A stretch of 64,000 nucleotides of DNA from JAJCYL01 sp965206015 (lineage in GTDB: Bacteria; Bacteroidota; Bacteroidia; Cytophagales; Cyclobacteriaceae): assembly GCA_965206015.1 (NCBI GenBank), contig CBDBIW010000015.1:310001-374000 (forward strand), read 5' to 3'. The position numbers were made by a program, and so were the translations under genes. This document shows positions 52,568 through 61,215 of the stretch, in pieces; within the stretch, counting starts at the first letter, position 1, and the number at the start of each line of letters is the position of its first letter. The notes beneath the pieces are model-generated. The model saw nothing but the letters and a program-made list of their open reading frames with translations, did not search any database and had not been told where the DNA came from.

Positions 52568-52596
52568 GCTGTATAACAGTGGACAATTAAAGTAAT

Positions 52597-55263
52597 ATGC
52601 AAGCATTAAAGTTGAGTGGCCTGGAGCCATTAATCATTACACCAGAATCAAACTTCATCAATATTGGTGAAAGGACAAACGTAACCGGATCCAAAAAATT
52701 TGCAAAACTAATTGCCGAGGATAAGTACGAAGAAGCTCTGTCAGTTGCTCTAGATCAGGTCCGAAACGGTGCCCAGATACTGGATGTAAATATGGACGAA
52801 GGTATGTTAGATGGTGTCAAAGCCATGACCACCTTTCTGAACCTGATAGCATCGGAACCTGAAATATGCCGCATTCCGATAATGATTGACTCCTCAAAGT
52901 GGGAAATAATTGAAGCAGGCCTCAAATGTGTGCAGGGAAAGGGAGTGGTTAATTCCATAAGTCTGAAAGAAGGCAAAGAAAAATTCGTGGAGCAAGCTAG
53001 GAAGATAAAATTCTATGGTGCGGCAGTGATTGTAATGGCTTTTGATGAGCAAGGGCAAGCCGACACCTATGACAGAAGAATTGATATCTGTAAAAGATCC
53101 TACGACATTCTGGTAGATGAAGTGAAGTTTCCGTCACAAGACATCATTTTTGACCCAAATATTTTCCCAGTTGCTACTGGTATAGAGGCTCATTATAATT
53201 ATGCAGTTGATTTTTTCAAAGCGACAAGATGGATTAAAGAAAATCTTCCCGGAGCCAGAATAAGTGGCGGCGTTAGCAATGTCTCATTTTCATTTCGCGG
53301 AAATAATGGGGTTCGGGAAGCAATGCACTCAGCTTTTCTTTACCATGCCATTCAAGCTGGAATGGATATGGGCATAGTCAATGCGGGACTAATAGAAGTT
53401 TATGATGAGATAGCCCCCGAGCTTCTTGAAAAGGTTGAAGATGTGTTACTTAACCGCAAACCGGAAGCCACAGAAAACCTAGTCACCTTCGCCGAAGGTC
53501 TAAAAGGAGTTATAAGAAAAACGGTTGTAAATGAAGAATGGCGTAAGGGAAGTGTTGAGGACAGAATTGCACATGCCCTGGTAAAGGGTATAACAGACTT
53601 TATCATCGAGGATACAGAGGAAGCAAGACTAAAGTATGACCGTCCGATTCATGTAATTGAAGGTCCATTAATGGACGGAATGAATGTCGTTGGAGATCTT
53701 TTTGGTTCTGGTAAAATGTTCCTTCCTCAAGTTGTAAAGAGTGCTCGGGTCATGAAAAAATCGGTAGCTCATTTGGTTCCATTTATTGAGGAGGAAAAAG
53801 CGAGGACAGGAATTGTAAGTAAAGCGAATGCAACTGTTCTGATGGCTACGGTCAAAGGTGATGTTCATGACATTGGAAAAAACATTGTAGGTGTAGTATT
53901 AGGATGCAATAACTATGAAATTATTGACCTTGGAGTAATGGTCCCGGCAGAAAGAATCATTGAAGAGGCAAAGAAGCATAACGTCGATATTATAGGGTTG
54001 AGTGGACTGATCACACCATCATTAGACGAAATGATTCACATTGCAAAAGAGCTTGAACGTGAAGGCCTTGCAATTCCCGTTATGATCGGGGGTGCTACAA
54101 CATCCAGAATTCACACAGCAGTAAAAATAGATCCTCACTATAGTGGCAGTGTAATCCATGTACTAGATGCCTCCAAAAGTGTTCCTATTGCTGGTGAGTT
54201 CTGTCAAAAAGAAAAACTTGACCTTTTCAGGTCTAAAACGAAAGAAGAATATTCTGCACTTCGAGAAGATCACGCCGCTCGACAATCGGAAAAAAATTAC
54301 ATCCCATTCACGGAAGCAGCTTCTAACAAGTTTCAGCTCGATTTGAATGGCTCTATTAAATCCGAACCAAAACAATTTGGGAATCAAACCTTTAATAACT
54401 ATCCATTGAAAGAAATCAGAAGGTTTATTGACTGGACCCCTTTTTTCCAGACGTGGATGTTAAAAGGGAAGTACCCGGCTATTCTAGAAGACCGAGTGAT
54501 TGGTGAAGAAGCTACAAAATTATATCACGATGCCAACGATTTACTTGATGAAATCATTGAGAACAGAAGCTTAATGGCCAATGGGGTAATTGGGGTATAC
54601 CCTGCAGAATCACAGGATGGCAACGTTAAAGTATTTGCTCCAGGCTCCGGTCAGATACAAACGACTTTTCACTTCTTGCGGCAACAAGGCAAAAAAGGAC
54701 CTGGCATTCCAAATCTGTCACTGGCAGATTTCATTGCGGATAAAAATGACTTTATCGGAGGGTTTGCGGTAACAGCCGGAATAGGAATAGAAGATATGAC
54801 CAAAAAGTTCAAAGCAGATCACGACGATTACAATATCATATTAGTTAAGGCTTTGGCCGATAGGTTAGCTGAAGCCTTCGCTGAGTTGATGCATTTCAAA
54901 GTACGCACTGAATTGTGGGGTTATGCAAGTGGTGAAAAACTAACGGAAGAAGATTTGATAAAGGAAAAATATGCTGGCATTAGACCCGCACCAGGATATC
55001 CTGCCTGTCCAGATCACACTGAAAAACAATTACTATTTGATCTGCTCGAGGTGGAAAAGAATACGGGTATAAGGCTGACAGAATCATATGCCATGTATCC
55101 TGCTTCCTCAGTTAGCGGCTTCTATTTCGCGAATCCACAATCCAAATATTTCGGCTTGGGCAAAATTGGCAGGGATCAGGTAACTGTATACGCCAAAAGA
55201 AAAGGGATGACTTTAGAGCAGATTGAAAAATGGCTGGCTCCGAACCTCAACTATGATGTGTGA
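52597..55263 (+). CDS. metH: Cobalamin-dependent methionine synthase lacking the homocysteine domain
   Basis: 888 residues cover the pterin-binding barrel (about 15-290; NFINIGERTNVTGSKKFAKL), the B12 cap, the B12-binding domain (about 420-550) with the His ligand in KGDVHDIGKNIVGVVLGCNN, and the reactivation domain (to the end; RPAPGYPACPDHTEKQ). Full MetH has about 1230 residues with an N-terminal homocysteine/zinc module. That module is not in this gene or elsewhere in the window. Split methionine synthases occur in Bacteroidota, so a partner may be encoded elsewhere. metF follows by 52 bp. Confidence 0.93.
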   Translation: MQALKLSGLEPLIITPESNFINIGERTNVTGSKKFAKLIAEDKYEEALSVALDQVRNGAQILDVNMDEGMLDGVKAMTTFLNLIASEPEICRIPIMIDSSKWEIIEAGLKCVQGKGVVNSISLKEGKEKFVEQARKIKFYGAAVIVMAFDEQGQADTYDRRIDICKRSYDILVDEVKFPSQDIIFDPNIFPVATGIEAHYNYAVDFFKATRWIKENLPGARISGGVSNVSFSFRGNNGVREAMHSAFLYHAIQAGMDMGIVNAGLIEVYDEIAPELLEKVEDVLLNRKPEATENLVTFAEGLKGVIRKTVVNEEWRKGSVEDRIAHALVKGITDFIIEDTEEARLKYDRPIHVIEGPLMDGMNVVGDLFGSGKMFLPQVVKSARVMKKSVAHLVPFIEEEKARTGIVSKANATVLMATVKGDVHDIGKNIVGVVLGCNNYEIIDLGVMVPAERIIEEAKKHNVDIIGLSGLITPSLDEMIHIAKELEREGLAIPVMIGGATTSRIHTAVKIDPHYSGSVIHVLDASKSVPIAGEFCQKEKLDLFRSKTKEEYSALREDHAARQSEKNYIPFTEAASNKFQLDLNGSIKSEPKQFGNQTFNNYPLKEIRRFIDWTPFFQTWMLKGKYPAILEDRVIGEEATKLYHDANDLLDEIIENRSLMANGVIGVYPAESQDGNVKVFAPGSGQIQTTFHFLRQQGKKGPGIPNLSLADFIADKNDFIGGFAVTAGIGIEDMTKKFKADHDDYNIILVKALADRLAEAFAELMHFKVRTELWGYASGEKLTEEDLIKEKYAGIRPAPGYPACPDHTEKQLLFDLLEVEKNTGIRLTESYAMYPASSVSGFYFANPQSKYFGLGKIGRDQVTVYAKRKGMTLEQIEKWLAPNLNYDV

Positions 55264-55315
55264 AACGGAAAACATTAACACATATCGACCAGAACACCGG
55301 TGACCATTGAAGAAA

Positions 55316-56269
55316 ATGAAAGTAACTGAACATATAAAAAAGGCCAAAAAGACACAATTTTCGTTGGAGATTTTACCTCCACTGAAAGGGGCCAATATTG
55401 AAAGCATTTTTAAACACATTGATCCATTAATGGAGTTTAAACCTCCCTTTATAGACGTCACCTACCATCGCGAAGAATACGTCTATAAAAAAAGAGAAAA
55501 TGGACTACTTGAGAAACGTACGATTAAGAAGAGGCCTGGCACTGTAGGAATTTGTGCGGCCATTAAACATAGATACCGGGTAGATCCGATCCCTCATATG
55601 ATATGTGGTGGTTTCTCAAAGGAAGAAACCGAAAATGCCTTAATTGACCTGGATTTTCTAGGGATAGACAATGTATTAGTCATCCGTGGTGATTCAATCA
55701 AGACCGAACCAAGATTCATACCTGACCCGGATGGAAATGCTTATGCTTTGGATCTGCTTAAACAAGTACATGCCATGAACCATGGGGAATATTTGGATGA
55801 TGAATTGAGTAATGTTTCACCTACGAATTTCTGCACCGGAGTTGCTGGGTATCCCGAAAAACACTTCGAGGCACCTAACATGAAAACTGACCTCAAATAC
55901 CTCAAAATGAAGGTTGACGAGGGTGCCCGGTATATAGTCACACAAATGTTTTATGACAATCAAAAATATTTTTCGTTTGTGGAGAACTGCAGAGATATTG
56001 GAATAGACATCCCAATTATTCCAGGATTAAAACCAATTACTACGCTTAATCAAATTTCAGCCCTTGCAAGAATCTTCCACATTGATCTTCCAGAAGATTT
56101 GGTCAATGAAATTGATAAGTGTAAAGATAATGAAAGTGCAAAACAAGTGGGCGTTGAATGGGGAATCCAACAGTCGAAGGAATTAATGGAGTACGGGGTT
56201 CCAGTATTACATTTCTACTCAATGGGTAAATCAGAATCTGTTTACAAAATAGCTAAAGAGTTATTCTGA
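55316..56269 (+). CDS. metF: 5,10-methylenetetrahydrofolate reductase
   Basis: A 317-residue FAD-dependent TIM barrel that makes 5-methyl-THF, the methyl donor for MetH. Catalytic Glu is in FSLEILPPLKGANI; further conserved parts are FIDVTYHRE, HMICGGFSKEETENAL, NVLVIRGDSI and IVTQMFYDNQKYFSFVENC. ATG 55316 is chosen over a TTG at 55307. It is the last gene of the riboswitch-led unit and is convergent with the MFS gene (9 bp overlap). Confidence 0.95.
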   Translation: MKVTEHIKKAKKTQFSLEILPPLKGANIESIFKHIDPLMEFKPPFIDVTYHREEYVYKKRENGLLEKRTIKKRPGTVGICAAIKHRYRVDPIPHMICGGFSKEETENALIDLDFLGIDNVLVIRGDSIKTEPRFIPDPDGNAYALDLLKQVHAMNHGEYLDDELSNVSPTNFCTGVAGYPEKHFEAPNMKTDLKYLKMKVDEGARYIVTQMFYDNQKYFSFVENCRDIGIDIPIIPGLKPITTLNQISALARIFHIDLPEDLVNEIDKCKDNESAKQVGVEWGIQQSKELMEYGVPVLHFYSMGKSESVYKIAKELF

Positions 56270-57559
56270 CGATTCCGTTGTTGGATTTAAAAGCGGGGTT
56301 CTGACCATAGATAGAAATACAATACCCAAAACAAAGAATATCGCCAGGGCAATGGTACTGTTGCGCATGTTTCCCGTAAGGTGCTCAATCAGGCCATAAG
56401 CGAATGTACCGCAGACGATTCCCACATTATAGGTCACATCGTAGAAGCTAAAATAAGAGGCCGTATCAATGGTATCCTTTGGTATCAACTTGGAATAAGT
56501 AGCTCGGGACAAAGCTTGAATACCACCCATTATGAGCCCTACGACTGCTGCCAGTCCATAAAATTCGATTTCGACCGTAATGGTATAGGCAAAATAACAG
56601 ACAAAGATCCAAATGAATAACATAATCATTAAAGAGAATTTGTTACCCTTCCATTGGGATAATTTCGCAAACCCATATGAGCCTGGTATGGCTATCAGTT
56701 GAATGAGTAAAACAGTAATAATCAGCTTATATGAAGCCAATTGCAAGATCCTGGTACCATAAAGTGGAGCCAGATACATTACCGTCTGAACCCCCATAGT
56801 GTAAAAGAAAAATGAGGTCAAATACTTCTTAAGGATTGGTGATTCATTAAGGCTGATCCACACTTTTCTGATCTCCAGGTAGCCTTTTGTTATGACAGAT
56901 TTATCCAATTTATTTCTTTCCTGATCTGGAAGTATTCTAAACGGGATCTGGGCAAAACCGATCCACCACACGCCAACCATTAGAAAAGAGATGCGAGCAG
57001 CGGAAGCACCAGGGGGCAATCCAAATAATTCTGGCATTTGGATCATTGTGAGGTTAATAATCAAGAGAATAATGCTACCAATATAGCCGAAGGAATAACC
57101 TTTGGCACTTACCACGTCATAGCGGTCTTTGGTGACAATTTCTGGGAGGAACGCATCATAAAAGACCAATGAGCCTGAATATCCAATACTTGCCAAAACT
57201 GCACAAATAATGCCGTACTCTAAATTGGCCCCTTCGAAGAAATAAAGTAAAATACAAGAGAGAGATCCCAGGGATGCGAAGAACTTCAGGAATGATTTCT
57301 TCCTGCCCCCATAGTCAGAAATACCGGTCAATAATGGAAGGATTGCCGCAACTACCAGGAAAGAAAAAGAAAGAGAGTAGCTGTAGAGTACGGTGTTCGG
57401 TAATTCGAAACCAAAAAATTTGACTTGATCCGACCCAAATGCTTCCTTGGTTACTGCCTCGTAGTAAATAGGAAATATTGCAGTGGTGATGGTTAATGAA
57501 TAGACTGAGTTGGCCCAGTCATACATACACCATGCGTTAATTACCTTTTTCTGATTCAT
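56261..57559 (-). CDS. MFS transporter, UMF1/Atg22-like
   Basis: A 432-residue, roughly twelve-helix permease. The start MNQKKVINAWCMYDWANSVY is the signature of the UMF1 family (related to yeast vacuolar Atg22). LPLLTGISDYGGRKKSFLKF, the MFS loop 2-3 motif, is near residue 75 and MGGIQALSRATYSKLIP near 340. The substrate is unknown; amino-acid or drug efflux is suggested for relatives. Confidence 0.88.
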   Translation of the reverse strand: MNQKKVINAWCMYDWANSVYSLTITTAIFPIYYEAVTKEAFGSDQVKFFGFELPNTVLYSYSLSFSFLVVAAILPLLTGISDYGGRKKSFLKFFASLGSLSCILLYFFEGANLEYGIICAVLASIGYSGSLVFYDAFLPEIVTKDRYDVVSAKGYSFGYIGSIILLIINLTMIQMPELFGLPPGASAARISFLMVGVWWIGFAQIPFRILPDQERNKLDKSVITKGYLEIRKVWISLNESPILKKYLTSFFFYTMGVQTVMYLAPLYGTRILQLASYKLIITVLLIQLIAIPGSYGFAKLSQWKGNKFSLMIMLFIWIFVCYFAYTITVEIEFYGLAAVVGLIMGGIQALSRATYSKLIPKDTIDTASYFSFYDVTYNVGIVCGTFAYGLIEHLTGNMRNSTIALAIFFVLGIVFLSMVRTPLLNPTTESSE

Positions 57560-57572
57560 AGAGAATGAGTAA

Positions 57573-57608
57573 CAAAAAAGTCTTTCCTCAATTAAGAAGA
57601 AAGACTTT
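57573..57608 (-). terminator. Rho-independent terminator after the ExbD operon
   Basis: Minus-strand AAGTCTTTC and GAAAGACTT (57607-57599, 57586-57578) pair around a 12-base loop and are followed by a T run. It ends the four-gene operon before the MFS gene. Confidence 0.75.
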
Positions 57609-57630
57609 ATCTATACAAATTTATTACTAC

Positions 57631-58095
57631 TTAAATGTCTTCAACTAATTTTCTGGAACTATACAGGAGCTTTCTAGCGTTTGCTTCCTTTAATTCCTGT
57701 TGAACATCAGTTACTATTCCCATTTTAGTGTCGATATCAACTCTCAACGACATAGTAATCTGGTCCCTTAAAACTTCATCCAATTTGTCCTTTTCTGTGG
57801 TTACAAATCGGACAATATCCTTTGGTTCTACAAAGACGTCATTCACCTGAATCTTAGGTTCCGTTCCAAACAATGCGGTTTTTTTAGGTTCGCCGATATA
57901 GATATAGCTCACCAACGACTTTCGTTCAATCTTCTGTAATTGCACCGCTTTTGGCAATTCCTGCTTTACCATTAAGGTTACCTCTCTCAATACGGTGGTC
58001 ACCATAAAGAAAAAAAGCAACATGAAAATAATATCAGGTAATGCAGCAGTTGGAATCTCCTGAGATGTATTCGACTTTTTTCCAAACTTTGACAT
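57631..58095 (-). CDS. ExbD/TolR-family protein (second copy)
   Basis: A 154-residue inner-membrane protein with one N-terminal helix carrying the proton-pathway Asp: IPTAALPDIIFMLLFFFMVT. The rest is a periplasmic ExbD domain. With ExbB it transmits proton-motive force to TonB. It lies 1 bp after the first exbD gene and ends the operon ahead of a terminator. Confidence 0.9.
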   Translation of the reverse strand: MSKFGKKSNTSQEIPTAALPDIIFMLLFFFMVTTVLREVTLMVKQELPKAVQLQKIERKSLVSYIYIGEPKKTALFGTEPKIQVNDVFVEPKDIVRFVTTEKDKLDEVLRDQITMSLRVDIDTKMGIVTDVQQELKEANARKLLYSSRKLVEDI

Positions 58096-58096
58096 A

Positions 58097-58738
58097 TTAT
58101 CCTCCTATTTTATTTGGTTCAGCAATAGATATAGCTCGGGGAATTCCCTTTCTGGCCTTAGTGTATAATTCTTTTTGAACCGGATCCTTAGTGTCAAGGT
58201 TTCTCCATTCATCTACAGTGATACCTGCCCTCTCAGCGTAAAGTTCATTGTATGCACCATTAAGTTGGTCAAGGACCAAGATATAAAGATCATAACTAGT
58301 TCCACGGTCAGCTTTGAATGATACAACCGCATCACCCGGACCGTCAGAAGAATCTGGTCTTTTTCCAACAGTATTGACAGTTGCCTTCATAGTGGAAGGA
58401 AGGCTATTATAAATCAAAACATCATCAGCATCTGGATTTCCAAAGTTCAAAACAAAATCTTTGACCATGTCCTTAATTTCTGTTACATCTTCAAGAGGCT
58501 CATCTTCAACTAACAATCTGTCCTGAGAATTAGCTAATATCTTGAAGATATTCCTTTGATTCATGGTAATATCAGGTGGCGGCTCATTTGGATCAGGCTT
58601 AGGTGGTAACAGCATGGCAATACCTTTATCATTGGCGATTGTTGTTGTTACCAAAAAGAAGATCAATAGCAGGAAAGCTATGTCAGCCATAGATCCGGAA
58701 TTGACTTCTGCTACTGGTCTGTTCTTTTTATTTGCCAT
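58097..58738 (-). CDS. ExbD/TolR-family protein (first copy)
   Basis: A 213-residue ExbD with SMADIAFLLLIFFLVTTTIA near residue 16, which includes the conserved Asp, followed by a proline-rich stretch (LLPPKPDPNEPPPD) and a periplasmic domain longer than the second copy by about 60 residues. The pairing of two different ExbD proteins with one ExbB is typical of Bacteroidota TonB systems. Its start overlaps the preceding stop by 1 bp. Confidence 0.9.
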   Translation of the reverse strand: MANKKNRPVAEVNSGSMADIAFLLLIFFLVTTTIANDKGIAMLLPPKPDPNEPPPDITMNQRNIFKILANSQDRLLVEDEPLEDVTEIKDMVKDFVLNFGNPDADDVLIYNSLPSTMKATVNTVGKRPDSSDGPGDAVVSFKADRGTSYDLYILVLDQLNGAYNELYAERAGITVDEWRNLDTKDPVQKELYTKARKGIPRAISIAEPNKIGG

Positions 58739-59058
58739 TATTTAAAAACTTTAGATATTTCGGTCCAAACTATTCCAACAATGGCTATGAAAGCCAGTAG
58801 GTACATCATTGTAAGTATACCACCTACAAACTTAGACAACCCGGCGTCTATTCCGAATTCAGTGTAGGAGCGTAAAACTTCATTTCCGGACACGGCCCAT
58901 GAAATTGCAAACACCAATAGCAGCCCTCCAAGGCCAACGCCGGATTTCACCAAAGAACCTGGGTCATCCAAAGCAGTAATTGTAGGTAAAATTATAGCCG
59001 CCGCAGCGCAAAGAATTATCAAACCATAGGCTACCCATAACATAAGATCAATAAACAT
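58738..59058 (-). CDS. Small three-helix membrane protein of the ExbB/D operon
   Basis: A 106-residue protein with three hydrophobic segments (about residues 5-27, 40-58 and 80-101) and a glycine-rich loop (SLVKSGVGLGGLL). No known motif. It is encoded between exbB and two exbD genes with overlapping or near-overlapping junctions, so it is probably a component of this energy-transduction complex. Similar small proteins occur at this place in other Bacteroidota operons. Confidence 0.7.
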   Translation of the reverse strand: MFIDLMLWVAYGLIILCAAAAIILPTITALDDPGSLVKSGVGLGGLLLVFAISWAVSGNEVLRSYTEFGIDAGLSKFVGGILTMMYLLAFIAIVGIVWTEISKVFK

Positions 59059-59084
59059 ATCTCAGAATTTTAAGGTTCAACTAA

Positions 59085-59876
59085 TTATTTGTTCAAATTG
59101 TGCTTCACCAAAATATCAACAAATGTTATGGAAGCATCTTCCATTGAATTGACCAATGAGTCAATCTTTGAAATCAGATAGTTATAAAATAATTGCAAAA
59201 TTACTGCAACGATCAAACCACCAACTGTTGTTAAAAGGGCAATCTTAATACCACCAGCAACAAGTGAAGGCGATACATCACCCGCTTCAGCGATGGCATC
59301 AAATGCATCAATCATACCAATTACAGTTCCCATGAAACCAAGCATTGGTGCCAGGCTGATAAAGAGTGAAATCCACACCATTCCTCTTTCCAGTTTACCC
59401 ATCTCAACAGAACCGTAAGAAATAATTGACTTCTCAACCATCTCCATACCTTCAGACATTCTCATTAATCCCTGAGTAAATATAGAAGCGACAGGTCCTT
59501 TGGTGCCTTTAGTAACTTTCTTAGCGGCTTCAACACCTCCCTTAGCAAGGGCATCCTCAACTCCTTTTAATAATTTCTTGGTGTTGGTTGTAGCCAGATT
59601 AAGTGTAATAATCCTTTCTATGGCAATAGCTAATCCAAGGATCAAACACAATAACACGATACCCATGAACTTCCACCCACCTGCAATGAACTGCTCTTTC
59701 ACCACCTGGTGAAAAGACTGCTCGGGACCTGCAGCGATATCATCTTGCTGAAGAGCAGGTGCAGGAACGGATATCTCGGTTGCCACATCGGCATTATCCG
59801 CGTCCTGGGCATTGACGGCTGCGTAGCTAAATGCTAAGAAACCAGTTAAAAACATCAAAGTAGTAAGCTTTTTCAT
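59085..59876 (-). CDS. exbB: ExbB/TolQ/MotA proton-channel protein
   Basis: A 263-residue protein with an N-terminal signal-like helix, then three membrane helices. The family core is SLAPMLGFMGTVIGMIDAFD near residue 175 and GGIKIALLTTVGGLIVAVI near 208. It forms the proton channel that drives TonB-dependent uptake across the outer membrane. It is the first gene of the exbB-TM-exbD-exbD operon. Confidence 0.92.
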   Translation of the reverse strand: MKKLTTLMFLTGFLAFSYAAVNAQDADNADVATEISVPAPALQQDDIAAGPEQSFHQVVKEQFIAGGWKFMGIVLLCLILGLAIAIERIITLNLATTNTKKLLKGVEDALAKGGVEAAKKVTKGTKGPVASIFTQGLMRMSEGMEMVEKSIISYGSVEMGKLERGMVWISLFISLAPMLGFMGTVIGMIDAFDAIAEAGDVSPSLVAGGIKIALLTTVGGLIVAVILQLFYNYLISKIDSLVNSMEDASITFVDILVKHNLNK

Positions 59877-59986
59877 AATTCGACTTTTAAGTAATTTTCA
59901 ATTAGTTTGTTGGCTTTGTCAAGTAAACAATTTTAAATCTTTATTCCAAATGCCAATCTTTAAAGGTAATAGTTTTCTCATCTAAG

Positions 59987-60074
59987 CGGAGAGACCGGGA
60001 TTCGAACCCGGGGTACCCTTGTGGGGCACACTCGCTTTCCAAGCGAGCACCTTCAACCACTCGGCCACCTCTCC
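59987..60074 (-). tRNA. tRNA-Ser (anticodon GGA)
   Basis: 88 nt on the minus strand fold as a serine tRNA. The acceptor is GGAGAGG with TCTCTCC, the anticodon loop CTTGGAA sits in a CTCGC/GCGAG stem, the T loop reads GGTTCGAATCC, and a long variable arm typical of class II tRNAs is present. CCA is not encoded. The anticodon is GGA, decoding UCC and UCU. Confidence 0.95.
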
Positions 60075-60104
60075 AGGGTAAAAACCCATTTTTCTTCAAG
60101 TGAA

Positions 60105-60135
60105 CAAATAAATTAATAAAATATACTTTATCCAA
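60105..60135 (-). promoter_or_regulatory. Putative tRNA-Ser promoter
   Basis: Minus-strand TTG (60135-60133), 20 bp spacer, TTTATTTG (60112-60105; one mismatch to TAnnTTTG), about 30 bp before the mature tRNA. Confidence 0.4.
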
Positions 60136-60147
60136 ATTTAGATTGAG

Positions 60148-61215
60148 TCATATTGACATTTCACCGCAAATAGGAATCACTAATTTCTGTTTTACGGAGC
60201 TCGGCTCTTTTTCCTGGCCTATCAGGAACATCAGTTTTGTGATTGCCGCCTCTGTGGTAATATCGCTCCCACTTAACACGCCCACCTCCTCTAATTTCCT
60301 ACTTGTTTCATATCGCCCCTGTATTACTCTTCCTCCGTCACACTGAGAAACATTGAAAAGAACAATCCCTCTATCGTTAGCTTCCTTGAGACAGCTTATA
60401 AACCAGAGGTAGTTGGGGCTATTACCGGATCCATAGGTTTCAAGTACTACACCTTTCAACCCCTCCGTCCTAAAAATATTTTCTAAAATACCTTGTTGAA
60501 TATTTGGGAAAAGTCTCAAAACGGTGACGTTGGTATCCAATTCATATTGAAAATTCAGGTCTTTGTCTGAATGGGGTAAGATGGAGTTCTTATTATACTC
60601 GATAAATACTCCTGATATAGCTAAAGGTGGATGATTTGCAGATTCGAAAGCACCAAATTGACTACTTCTAATTTTCCTTGAACGGTTACCTCTTAGCAAT
60701 TGATGATTAAAGTATATACAAACTTCACCAACAATAGCCGCACCATTTTCCTTTGAAGAAGCAATCTCGAGTGCAGTTAGAAAATTATCCCTTGCATCGG
60801 ATCTTGTACTGCCTATAGGAATCTGAGCACCCGTAAATATCACTGGTTTATTTAATCCATTCAGCATAAAGCTTAGAGCTGATGCTGTATAGGCCATGGT
60901 GTCAGTACCATGTAAAACTACGAAGCCATCATACTTACCATAATTCTCACAGATGATATGTCCTATTGTTCTCCAATGATGAGAATGAATGTTTGATGAA
61001 TCTATTGGCTGAGTAAATGTTATGACCGTAAATGAGACATCCAAGGTTTTTAGCTCCGGAATTTTCTCAACAACATGATTAAAATCAAATGGTGATAAAG
61101 CACCATCGTCAGTGTAAGCCATACCAAAAGTTCCTCCAGTATATATCATAAGGATAGATGCTTTTGGGTGGTCCGATTTCGAGGTATTTAAATCAACTAT
61201 TTTATAATTAATCAC
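60148..61215 (-). CDS. ansA: Type I L-asparaginase
   Basis: A 355-residue amidohydrolase converting asparagine to aspartate and ammonia. The first catalytic Thr is in ILMIYTGGTFGMAYTDDGAL (near residue 27), and the second in FVVLHGTDTMAYTASALSFM (near 100). DVSFTVITFTQPIDSSN and the VLETYGSGNSP segment also match. No signal peptide, so cytosolic. It overlaps the tatD 3' end by 8 bp, suggesting translational coupling. Confidence 0.92.
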   Translation of the reverse strand: MINYKIVDLNTSKSDHPKASILMIYTGGTFGMAYTDDGALSPFDFNHVVEKIPELKTLDVSFTVITFTQPIDSSNIHSHHWRTIGHIICENYGKYDGFVVLHGTDTMAYTASALSFMLNGLNKPVIFTGAQIPIGSTRSDARDNFLTALEIASSKENGAAIVGEVCIYFNHQLLRGNRSRKIRSSQFGAFESANHPPLAISGVFIEYNKNSILPHSDKDLNFQYELDTNVTVLRLFPNIQQGILENIFRTEGLKGVVLETYGSGNSPNYLWFISCLKEANDRGIVLFNVSQCDGGRVIQGRYETSRKLEEVGVLSGSDITTEAAITKLMFLIGQEKEPSSVKQKLVIPICGEMSI

